Source: JBCBST01 sp039819115
GTDB taxonomy: Bacteria > Bacteroidota > Rhodothermia > Balneolales > Balneolaceae
DNA length: 31,321 nt
Direction: 5' to 3'
NCBI GenBank assembly: GCA_039819115.1
Contig: JBCBST010000028.1
Span: forward strand, 1-31,321
The translations under genes and the position numbers were made by a program. The notes under the pieces are model-generated. The model had not been told where the DNA came from, did no database searches, and saw only the letters and a program-made list of their open reading frames with translations. This document shows positions 25,401 through 31,321 of the stretch, piece by piece (the stretch's first letter is position 1; each line of letters begins with the position of its first letter).

Positions 25401-26681
25401 GATGAGGAAACAGCGCTGGCTGTATTCGATAAAATGGCCATGTTTGCCAGTTATGGGTTCAACAAATCCCACTCGGCTGCCTATTCTGTGGTCGCTTATC
25501 ATACCATGTATTTTAAGGCAAATTACCCGGCTGAGTATATGGCAGCGGTTATGAGCCATAACATGGGCGACATCAAAAAAGTAGCGGCCTTTATCGAAGA
25601 GTGCCAGCGGCTGGGCATTCCTGTTGATCCACCCAATGTAAATTCTTCCCGGGGTAAGTTTACGGCGCAGGATGGCAGGGTGCAGTATGGGATGTCGGCC
25701 ATTAAGGGCGTGGGTTCAGGAGCTATTGCCCATATTGTTGAAGAACGAAAAGAAAGCGGACGTTTTGAGACGATCTTCGATTTTGCAAGTCGTGTGGATC
25801 TGAGGATTTGTAATCGCAAAACGATGGAAAGCCTGATTACTGCCGGTGCTTTCGACGAACTGAATACGAACCGGGCTCAGCTCATGATGAGTGTTGAGGA
25901 TATTCTTACCTTCGCCTCGCGTAAGCAGGAAGAAGAACGTCTGAACCAGGTGAATCTTTTTGGAGGGAGTAACGGTGCTCCTGCCATCGCCGAACCCCGA
26001 TTACAGGATATACAACCCTGGAGCTCTATAGAGCGCCTGAACAAAGAGCGGGAACTCATCGGGTTTTATCTGAGCGGACATCCCCTCAATAAGTACAAAG
26101 AAGACATCGCCCTATTTGGAAAGCAGCATCTGGGCGAAGAATGTCTTTCCAGACTTGACGATCGGGCCGATATCTCTTTCATCGGTATTATTACCGGAAT
26201 CAAGCAGGTTACCGATAAAAAGGGGCGTCCCTTTGCCTTTCTTCAAGTAGAAGATCTGCATAATTCTGCGGAAGTCATTGCTTTTAGCCGCACGTTCGAT
26301 GCACATATGACCCTGCTACAAGTAGATAATGTGCTGTATATCTCCGGCACACTTGACAAAAAAAGCGGGCAGGTTAAAGTGCTTGCAAATAAGTTCGAAC
26401 GGGTGGAAAATCTCAGAGAACAGTTTCAGGATAGGTTGAGACTTCAACTGGATATAAAAACTTCTGCTATAAGCCCGGAAGACTTAAAACAGGTGGAGAC
26501 CTTATTCAGCGTATACAAAGGAACCACTAATGTTAAATTCAATGTGTACAGCGAAGAAGCAAAAGCTCCGTTTACCATGAACGTGCGAAATTTTGTGGTT
26601 GACCCTAACGACGAATTACTTAACGGCCTTCGTAATGTTCTCGGGGATGAGTGTGTTCACTTGCAATTTGCAGGAAGGTAA
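22464..26681 (+). CDS. dnaE: DNA polymerase III alpha subunit with fused N-terminal DnaQ-like proofreading exonuclease
   Basis: 1405 residues. Residues 1-185 are a DEDDh 3'-5' exonuclease: FDTETTG (D6, E8), HNISFD (D105), HDAAAD (H169, D174). A Gly-rich linker follows (~230-248). The PHP domain starts HLHCH (256-260) but has TDLGN (290-294) and NNAFY (456-460) where metal-binding PHP domains have His, so its own nuclease site looks degraded. The polymerase core has GPGRGSAAGS, PDIDID (D655, D657) and KMDFLG (D809) as the catalytic triad. A clamp-binding QVNLF is at 1162-1166, followed by an OB-fold (FIGIITGIKQV) and a C-terminal tail. It is the replicative polymerase carrying its own proofreader, a known arrangement in Bacteroidota relatives. 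Thioredoxin follows 133 bp downstream. Confidence 0.96.
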   Translation: MYLIFDTETTGLPRDYSAPITDFDNWPRLVQLAWQLHDHTGKLISHGNHVIKPDGFTIPFNSEKIHGISTKMANEVGEDLTSVLHIFAADMEKAHFLIGHNISFDEKVMGAEFLRMKVPSALSAKNKIDTKDDGTEYCKIPGGKGGGYKWPTLTELHRALFNKGFEDAHDAAADVEATARIFLEMVRLGVTHVNFPLDARLYESASSYMVRENYIDLVSPSRLKSEKKEGGGGTGSTGGSGDQGGVRLSDDDIFTHLHCHSKFSVLQATAGIKELVAKAKEEGMSAVALTDLGNMYGAFAFVSACSAQDIKPIVGCEFYLVDDRNQKKFTREHRDKRWQITLLAKNQEGYKNLAKLCSIGFTEGYYYKFPRIDKAAIQQYSQNLICLSGNVRGLIGDLILNRGEAVAEEELSWWMETFGDDFYLELMDHGVEEEQKINEEFLHFSKKLGTRVVASNNAFYLSQEDAKAHDALICIDDGTLMSTPIGKGRGYRFGFPNEEFYFKSQSAMKELFKEAPQAILATQEIVDKVEPITLARDVILPNFELPDGFATEDDYLRHLSLEGARPRYPEMDEEVTQRIDLELGIIKDMGFAGYFLIVQDFIAAARDMGVYVGPGRGSAAGSVVAYCIGITNIDPLKYDLLFERFLNPERISMPDIDIDFDDDGRQRVIEYVVDKYGKDQVAHIITFGTMAARSSVRDVARVLDLPLSDADRIAKLVPEKPGTSLDGAFKEVKELRSIRDGNGLESETLKMAHVLEGSVRNTGIHAAGIIIAPDDLTEYIPVSTAKDADLTVTQFDGSVIENAGMLKMDFLGLKTLSILKTAIGYVHENHGKEYNLDDIPLDDENTYALYQQGGTLGTFQFESDGMRKYLKDLKPTNINDLIAMNALYRPGPMQFIPDYIKRKHGKEKAEYDHELIKDILEPTFGIMIYQEQIMNVAQKLAGYTLGGADLLRRAMGKKKHEVMEAEKPKFVEGAKANGVDEETALAVFDKMAMFASYGFNKSHSAAYSVVAYHTMYFKANYPAEYMAAVMSHNMGDIKKVAAFIEECQRLGIPVDPPNVNSSRGKFTAQDGRVQYGMSAIKGVGSGAIAHIVEERKESGRFETIFDFASRVDLRICNRKTMESLITAGAFDELNTNRAQLMMSVEDILTFASRKQEEERLNQVNLFGGSNGAPAIAEPRLQDIQPWSSIERLNKERELIGFYLSGHPLNKYKEDIALFGKQHLGEECLSRLDDRADISFIGIITGIKQVTDKKGRPFAFLQVEDLHNSAEVIAFSRTFDAHMTLLQVDNVLYISGTLDKKSGQVKVLANKFERVENLREQFQDRLRLQLDIKTSAISPEDLKQVETLFSVYKGTTNVKFNVYSEEAKAPFTMNVRNFVVDPNDELLNGLRNVLGDECVHLQFAGR

Positions 26682-26814
26682 TGGGAGAGATGGGGTTGCT
26701 GGTTCATTGCCCTAACCAATACTCTTCATTGGTATAAACGATATGCATTTTGAATGGGTAAGTCCCGATATTAGGCGAGTTTTAAAAAAAGCATAAACCC
26801 AAACCACATTTATT

Positions 26815-27141
26815 ATGGGAAAAACAGTAGAATTTACCGACACTAATTTTGATGAAGAAGTCCTAAAGTCCAGTACTCCGGTGCTTGTTGATTTCTGGGC
26901 AGAATGGTGCGGACCATGCCGCATGATTGGACCGGTTGTGGAAGAGATGGCTGGCGAGTATGAAGGAAAGGCCAAAATTGGAAAAGTTAATGTAGACCAC
27001 AATCCGGAAGTATCTGTTAAATATGGAATCCGTAGTATTCCGGCTCTTTTAATTTTCAAAGATGGACAAGTGGTAGACCAAATTGTTGGTGCTGTGCCAA
27101 AAACACATCTTGCAAAGCATCTGGAAGCGCAGCTTGCCTGA
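26815..27141 (+). CDS. trxA: Thioredoxin
   Basis: 108 residues, the standard length. The redox motif WCGPC is at 31-35 (C32, C35), preceded by VDFWAEW. The buried Asp (D26) and cis-Pro loop (RSIPALLIF) are present, as is the C-terminal KTHLAKHLE helix. It reduces protein disulfides with thioredoxin reductase in the cytoplasm. It follows dnaE on the same strand with a 133-bp gap that includes a 6-bp inverted repeat (26715-26733), so it may have its own promoter. A clear intrinsic terminator follows. Because OxyR lies nearby, redox regulation is conceivable, but no site was seen. Confidence 0.97.
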   Translation: MGKTVEFTDTNFDEEVLKSSTPVLVDFWAEWCGPCRMIGPVVEEMAGEYEGKAKIGKVNVDHNPEVSVKYGIRSIPALLIFKDGQVVDQIVGAVPKTHLAKHLEAQLA

Positions 27142-27154
27142 TCGATTGTTTTGA

Positions 27155-27180
27155 AATCCCGCTGCGGCGGGATTTTTTTT
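27155..27180 (+). terminator. Intrinsic terminator after trxA
   Basis: AATCCCGC (27155-27162), loop TGCG, GCGGGATT (27167-27174), then an unbroken T-run to 27180. It is a canonical rho-independent terminator for the plus strand, 13 bases after the trxA stop and 2 bases before the stop of the convergent gene. Confidence 0.92.
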
Positions 27181-27182
27181 GC

Positions 27183-27587
27183 TCAGGGGAGTTGAAACTC
27201 CATGATAAGCCGCTTCCCGCTATCCTCGTAGGTTACCAAATCGGCATATTCTCCCATCAAAAAGACGCCTCTCCCGCTGGCTTTGAGCAGATTTTCTTCA
27301 TCCAGAGGATTTTTAACGGATTGGGGGTCAAATCCTTCCCCTTCATCCTGGGTGGTCACAACAAGGCGTTGCCCATCACAGAAAGCGGTAATATGTACCC
27401 GCTTATCCTCATCCAGCTTGTTCCCGTGAACTACTCCGTTCGTTGCTGCTTCACTAACCGTAAGCATGAGACGGGCATAAAATTCATCATCAAAGTTTAA
27501 ATCGGTCTGTAGTGTATTAAGAAACACTTCCAGCCGGTTTAGTTCTTCATAGGTAGAACTCAGAATAAGCTCGTGTGTATAGTTCAT
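27183..27587 (-). CDS. Anti-sigma-factor-type serine kinase / GHKL ATPase (RsbW/SpoIIAB-like)
   Basis: About 134 residues from ATG 27587 (a TTG one codon upstream is also in frame). The Bergerat fold motifs are plain: N-box SEAATNGVVHGN (E46, N50), G1-box DEGEGFD (81-87) and G2-box ASGRGVFLM (103-111). The length and single-domain form fit the RsbW/SpoIIAB/BtrW group, which phosphorylates an anti-sigma antagonist or sequesters a sigma factor. No STAS-domain antagonist, PP2C phosphatase or sigma factor is adjacent. The gene starts 14 bp after the glutamate dehydrogenase stop on the same strand, so the two are probably co-transcribed. Its partner must be encoded elsewhere. Confidence 0.9.
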   Translation of the reverse strand: MNYTHELILSSTYEELNRLEVFLNTLQTDLNFDDEFYARLMLTVSEAATNGVVHGNKLDEDKRVHITAFCDGQRLVVTTQDEGEGFDPQSVKNPLDEENLLKASGRGVFLMGEYADLVTYEDSGKRLIMEFQLP

Positions 27588-27601
27588 CAATATGAGGTGA
27601 C

Positions 27602-28894
27602 CTAGGCATAAATACCACGCAGTTTTAATGTAGTGGCAACACGTTCTATTGCGTATACATAGGCTGCTTGGCGCAGGGTGATACTATACTTTTCGCTTAC
27701 CATAAACAAGTTATCAAATGCTTCGCGCATCATGCGGTTTAGCCGGCGGTTCACCCGCTCTTCTGTCCAGAAATAACCGTGACGATCCTGTACCCACTCG
27801 AAGTAGGATACCGTAACACCTCCGGCATTGGCTAAAATATCGGGTATGACCATGATACCGTTCTCATCCAGAATTTTATCAGCACTCGATGTAACCGGGC
27901 CATTTGCACCTTCAGCAATAACTTTTGCTTTAATTTTTGCAGCGTTCTCTTTATTAATCTGGTCTTCTTTGGCGGCAGGGATTAACACATCGCAGTCTAA
28001 TTCCAGTAGTTCCTGGTTGCTGATGGGTTCCGCGCCGTAAAATCCTTCCAGGGAAAAACCATTCGCCTGAGAGTATTCGATCGCTGCCGGGATATCGATC
28101 CCCTTTTTATTGACATACCCACCGCTGATATCGCTGATGGCTATGATATTAGCTCCCTGTTGATACATTAGCTCTGCGGATACCGACCCCACATTTCCAA
28201 AGCCCTGCACCACAACATGTACTTTGCTTGGGGATATACGGAGCCTGCTCAATGCAGCCAGAGTACAGGTAACCACTCCTCGCCCGGTTGCTTCTCTGCG
28301 CCCTTTCGACCCTCCGAGAATAATAGGTTTTCCTGTTACAACTGCTGTTTCTGTGCGTTTATGATTCATGGAATAGGTATCCATAATCCATGCCATAATC
28401 TGCTCATTCGTATTCATATCCGGTGCGGGTATATCGGTATCCGGCCCGAATACACCGTGCATATTACTGGCATAGCGGCGTGTTAATCGCTCCAGTTCAG
28501 AAGTGGAAAGCTCTTTAGGATTTACTTTAACCCCGCCCTTGGCCCCACCAAAAGGAACATTCACAACCGCGCACTTCCAGGTCATCCACGCTGCGAGGGC
28601 TTTTACTTCATCCACGGAGACATCATCAGAATACCGAATACCTCCTTTTGAAGGTCCCAGAATGCTATTGTGAATGACCCGGTAACCATCAAACACTTCG
28701 ATACGTCCGTCGTCCATGACTACCGGTATGGAAACAACCACGACCTTCTCAGGACTGGATAAATATTTAAACATGCCTTCGTTCAACCCTAAGATTTCGG
28801 CGGCAAAATGAAACCGGTGCATCATGGAGTCGAATGGAGAATCGGCAGAGATTGGTGCGGGTTCTTTGTAAACGTCGGTGGATAGTGGCGACAT
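27602..28894 (-). CDS. Glutamate dehydrogenase (Glu/Leu/Phe/Val dehydrogenase family)
   Basis: 430 residues, the usual length of the NAD-type hexameric enzyme. Substrate-binding PSKGGIRY (K83) and TWKC (K107), catalytic VPFGGAKGG (K119) and APDMNTN (D159) match K89, K113, K125 and D165 of the Clostridium symbiosum enzyme with a constant offset of six. The Rossmann motif GFGNVGS is at 231-237, and D255 at the end of the second strand (AISDISGG) suggests NAD+ preference. It interconverts glutamate with 2-oxoglutarate and ammonia. It heads a probable two-gene transcript with the RsbW-like gene and is divergent from the PiT-like gene across a 248-bp spacer. Confidence 0.95.
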   Translation of the reverse strand: MSPLSTDVYKEPAPISADSPFDSMMHRFHFAAEILGLNEGMFKYLSSPEKVVVVSIPVVMDDGRIEVFDGYRVIHNSILGPSKGGIRYSDDVSVDEVKALAAWMTWKCAVVNVPFGGAKGGVKVNPKELSTSELERLTRRYASNMHGVFGPDTDIPAPDMNTNEQIMAWIMDTYSMNHKRTETAVVTGKPIILGGSKGRREATGRGVVTCTLAALSRLRISPSKVHVVVQGFGNVGSVSAELMYQQGANIIAISDISGGYVNKKGIDIPAAIEYSQANGFSLEGFYGAEPISNQELLELDCDVLIPAAKEDQINKENAAKIKAKVIAEGANGPVTSSADKILDENGIMVIPDILANAGGVTVSYFEWVQDRHGYFWTEERVNRRLNRMMREAFDNLFMVSEKYSITLRQAAYVYAIERVATTLKLRGIYA

Positions 28895-29142
28895 AAATAG
28901 GTTTATATGAGTTCAGAAAAGCGCTTTCATAAGTACAAACGCAAATCTACTACTATTCCAGCTCAGGAGAAATATGAAAGTTTTTAAAGTTTACCGAGCT
29001 CTGTCGCTCCAAACAGGGATGGGCGTTTTTTTGGAGTCCTGAAATGTTAAAGCTTTTGGATATTGAAGCGCATAATACTTGCTTAATATTAGGTTAGTAC
29101 CCTCCGTGTTTAAATTACGTAGCACTACAGACCCATCATTTA

Positions 29143-30255
29143 ATGCCCGAAGCCGCAACACCATCTACCATAGAAAAACGTGATAGTTTTTTAGACGTAT
29201 TACGCAAAGAACGGGTATTCATCGGGTTAATTGGAGTATTCTTCATTATAGCCGGCGTTGTTTTCCCTTATGCACACATTGCGATGTGGGTTGGCTTTTT
29301 ATTTGCCGGATATTCTGCCATTGCCAATGACAGTATTCAAACTATAGGCACGTTTTTAGCATCCAATCAGGATCGGCCCTGGTGGGCATTATGGGTATAT
29401 ATTGGGGGCATTTTCTTTGTGACGGTTACCATCAGCTGGTTTTTGTACGATGGTGACGTGAGCTATCAACGCCTGTCTTCCAAAGGCTTCTCCGAGGCTC
29501 CTACCAGCTTTACATATTTACAGGTGGCAGCTCCACTGTTCCTGCTGATTCTTACCCGTCTTAAAATGCCGGTTTCAACCACCTTCCTGCTGCTTAGTTG
29601 TTTTGCAGCCGATGTGGATGGGATTACTTCGGTACTTAGCAAAAGTTTGCAAGGTTATTTTTTAGCATTTGGTATGGGACTTATTGTCTGGCTTTCCATT
29701 ACAAACTTCCTCGAGAAGCGATTTAGTACCGGTGAAGCAGCTCCTTACTGGTTGCCCATTCAGTGGCTCACCTCCGGATCGCTGTGGGCTGTATGGGTGA
29801 TGCAGGATGCAGCCAACATTGCCGTGTACCTGCCTCGGTCTTTAAATATTGCCGAATTCCTTGGATTTGCTCTCTTCATCTTTTGTGGCTTGGGCGTGTT
29901 ATTTTACCTGAAGGGGGACAAAATTCAGCAGATTGTAACCGAGAAATCCCGTGTTACCGATATCCGGTCAGCGACCATCATCGACTTTATTTATGCTCTG
30001 CTTTTGATTTACAAGCTTACGGTAAGCACCGTACCTATGAGTACAACATGGGTGTTTATCGGCTTGTTAGCAGGTCGTGAAATCGGGATGAGCATTACCA
30101 GCGCCCAACATTTAGGACAGCCTATGCCCAAGGTTTTGCGTATGGCCGGACGGGATGTCGGATTTGCTTTAATCGGGCTGGCTGTATCCATTGCCCTGGC
30201 GTTGGCGATTAACCCCGATGTACGAGCCGAAATCTTTAATACCCTCGGCATTTGA
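29143..30255 (+). CDS. Polytopic membrane protein, distant PiT phosphate-transporter-like
   Basis: 370 residues, mostly hydrophobic, with about 9-10 membrane segments. Two related halves each carry a degenerate version of the PiT signature pair. Half 1 has IANDSIQTIGTF (N62-D63) and later MPVSTTFLLLS (VSTT 144-147). Half 2 has MQDAANIAVYL (221-230) and PMSTTWVFIGLLAGRE (STT 300-302). In true PiT transporters these places read G-ANDVANA-type and P-VSTTH-type. The duplicated order and spacing support remote homology, while the changed residues (QDAAN instead of NDAAN; no His after STT) suggest a different or altered substrate. No SD sequence is obvious before ATG 29143. A terminator follows the stop. 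Function should be treated as unknown. Confidence 0.72.
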   Translation: MPEAATPSTIEKRDSFLDVLRKERVFIGLIGVFFIIAGVVFPYAHIAMWVGFLFAGYSAIANDSIQTIGTFLASNQDRPWWALWVYIGGIFFVTVTISWFLYDGDVSYQRLSSKGFSEAPTSFTYLQVAAPLFLLILTRLKMPVSTTFLLLSCFAADVDGITSVLSKSLQGYFLAFGMGLIVWLSITNFLEKRFSTGEAAPYWLPIQWLTSGSLWAVWVMQDAANIAVYLPRSLNIAEFLGFALFIFCGLGVLFYLKGDKIQQIVTEKSRVTDIRSATIIDFIYALLLIYKLTVSTVPMSTTWVFIGLLAGREIGMSITSAQHLGQPMPKVLRMAGRDVGFALIGLAVSIALALAINPDVRAEIFNTLGI

Positions 30256-30281
30256 AATTAAAGGCCAAATATAAGATACTA

Positions 30282-30318
30282 GGGCGTACCTGCGTTTGGC
30301 ATGTACGCCCTTTTTTTT
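30282..30318 (+). terminator. Intrinsic terminator after the PiT-like gene
   Basis: GGGCGTAC (30282-30289), a 13-base loop, GTACGCCC (30303-30310), then eight T (30311-30318). Canonical layout, 26 bases after the stop codon. The arm GGGCGTA is also part of the dispersed GTAGGGGCGTAT palindrome, probably by chance. Confidence 0.9.
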
Positions 30319-30394
30319 GGTTCATATCCGCATTCTCCGCGAAAGAAAGAACAATTAGCAATCTACAAACGACCACTCCAAACCTGAATGCACT

Positions 30395-30895
30395 ATGAAC
30401 GCCAATGTATTGGTATTAAATCAAGACTATCAGCCACTGAGTATTTGCTCGGTACAGCGGTCGATGAAGCTACTCTGCCTTGAAAAAGCAGAGCTCCTTC
30501 ATAACGACCCTGAGAAGACGTTGCGCACGGTTAATGAAGCCTACGACTATCCCTCGGTAATTCGGTTACGACGGTACATCCGAGTGCCATACACCAAGAT
30601 TGTACTTTCCCGTCGTAACGTTATGCGACGCGATAATTTTGAATGCATGTATTGTGGCAAGAAATCAGACCTCACCATTGACCACGTTCAGCCGAAGAGC
30701 AGAGGAGGAAAAGATACCTGGGAAAATCTGACCACCGCATGTGAAAGCTGTAACGTGAAAAAAGGAAATCGTACCCCGGAAGAAGCTCAGATGGAGTTAA
30801 AACGGGAACCCTACCGTCCGATTCCTATTACGTTCTTTCGCGATGTGACCGGCGGTGTTCAGGAGCCCTGGAAGCCGTATCTGTATATGACGTAG
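30395..30895 (+). CDS. HNH endonuclease family protein
   Basis: 166 residues. A C-terminal HNH/zinc-ribbon module has CMYCG (C84, C87), TIDHVQPKSRGG (D96, H97), WENL (N111) and CESCNVKKG (C116, C119, N120). The DH...N...N order is the ββα-metal active site and the two CxxC pairs hold structural zinc. The N-terminal ~75 residues (VLVLNQDYQPLSICSV, then IRLRRYIRVPYTKIVLSRRNV) are the conserved extension seen in a common chromosomal HNH family in cyanobacteria and Bacteroidota relatives, thought to be cellular rather than phage-borne. The DNA target is unknown. It is convergent with the next gene, whose stop lies 4 bp away. Confidence 0.92.
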   Translation: MNANVLVLNQDYQPLSICSVQRSMKLLCLEKAELLHNDPEKTLRTVNEAYDYPSVIRLRRYIRVPYTKIVLSRRNVMRRDNFECMYCGKKSDLTIDHVQPKSRGGKDTWENLTTACESCNVKKGNRTPEEAQMELKREPYRPIPITFFRDVTGGVQEPWKPYLYMT

Positions 30896-30899
30896 GTTT

Positions 30900-31280
30900 T
30901 TATAAAAAAACTTGCCAGATAAGTAGCACCATCAGAACAAACAGAATGGGAGCACAACCGGTTTTACCCGCTTTATTTAAATCTATCTCTTTCCATTCGT
31001 ACTGTCGTTTAAAATCACCTAGTCCATTACGAAACTGCTTAAGGATATTTTTAACCTCTTCTGCTGAATGGTTTTCAGACATCGATTGAAAGTGCTTGCC
31101 ATCCACTTGATATTCAACAACCAGCTTATCGGGTAAGCTTCCCGCAGCTTGTACAAAATCTTTACCCGAGTCTAGGATTACGAAACTGCCGTTATTGTCT
31201 TCGATGTCGTCAATAGCATCGTTAATCTGCTGATCGGTGGGTTCTGTTATCGCTTTTCCGTGACTTGATGATAATTTCAT
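30900..31280 (-). CDS. Small tail-anchored protein of unknown function (Imm1-like N-domain?)
   Basis: 126 residues. Residues ~10-95 form a soluble domain (EPTDQQINDAIDDI, GSFVILDSGKDFVQAAGS, LVVEYQVDGKHFQ, EEVKNILKQFRNGL). This layout - Pro-Thr, a helix, then 'FVIL...FVQAAG...VEYQ' strands and a C-terminal helix - is reminiscent of small immunity-type or Imm1-like domains, but I cannot confirm the family. The last ~18 residues (APILFVLMVLLIWQVFL) form one C-terminal membrane helix reaching the stop, so the protein is predicted tail-anchored with the domain in the cytoplasm. No toxin gene is visible next to it. Start ATG 31280 lies 41 bp from the window edge. Confidence 0.7.
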   Translation of the reverse strand: MKLSSSHGKAITEPTDQQINDAIDDIEDNNGSFVILDSGKDFVQAAGSLPDKLVVEYQVDGKHFQSMSENHSAEEVKNILKQFRNGLGDFKRQYEWKEIDLNKAGKTGCAPILFVLMVLLIWQVFL

Positions 31281-31321
31281 GGAGTTAATGAGTTACTTTA
31301 ATGATGTAGTCCTTAAACGAC

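Noticed and set aside
30395..30895. HNH gene as a restriction, homing or phage endonuclease
   Set aside because: No methyltransferase, intron or phage genes are nearby, and the conserved N-terminal extension matches a common chromosomal HNH family.

Overview
The window looks like chromosomal DNA of a Balneolota/Rhodothermota-type bacterium (Bacteroidota relatives). This rests on two secreted proteins ending in 'NYPNPFNP...' type IX secretion (T9SS) sorting tails, a replicative DnaE with a DnaQ-like exonuclease fused to its N-terminus, an OxyR-type regulator, and poor use of Shine-Dalgarno sequences. This is inference from gene content; no rRNA or tRNA gene was seen. Nineteen protein genes are supported.

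Region 1 (1-8.8 kb): the 3' part of an M61 metallopeptidase/PDZ protein is followed by a Ca2+/Na+ antiporter. Convergent to these is a three-gene minus-strand block: a 1151-aa exported protein built on a ~68-residue repeat, an FG-GAP protein with a T9SS tail whose start overlaps the previous stop (TGATG), and an HhH-GPD DNA glycosylase-like protein that seems to lack the family's catalytic Asp. Region 2 (9-15.3 kb, minus strand): an ATP-dependent DNA ligase, then an RND efflux pair (lipoprotein adaptor and inner-membrane permease) with no outer-membrane factor beside it.

Region 3 (15.3-20.5 kb) is the most unusual. A ligase-associated metallo-beta-lactamase-fold exonuclease sits between two intergenic spacers that carry the same set of palindromic repeats. 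Next comes a GC-rich 900-aa FG-GAP/T9SS gene with near-identical internal repeats, preceded by four iteron-like repeats and a leader hairpin, and flanked by 68-bp direct repeats. More perfect hairpins follow it. The arrangement resembles a transferred or recombining cassette.

Region 4 (20.5-31.3 kb) is mostly core: a membrane-anchored unknown protein, OxyR (minus strand), then divergently the DnaE-exonuclease fusion and thioredoxin, closed by a clear terminator. A minus-strand pair encodes glutamate dehydrogenase and an RsbW-like ATPase. A divergent membrane protein shows two degenerate PiT phosphate-transporter signatures. The window ends with an HNH endonuclease convergent to a small tail-anchored protein.

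No CRISPR array, insertion sequence, tRNA, rRNA or known defence system was found. The best candidates for something undescribed are the repeat-bracketed 15.3-20.5 kb segment, the 68-residue-repeat surface protein, the glycosylase with an altered active site, and the PiT-like membrane protein.
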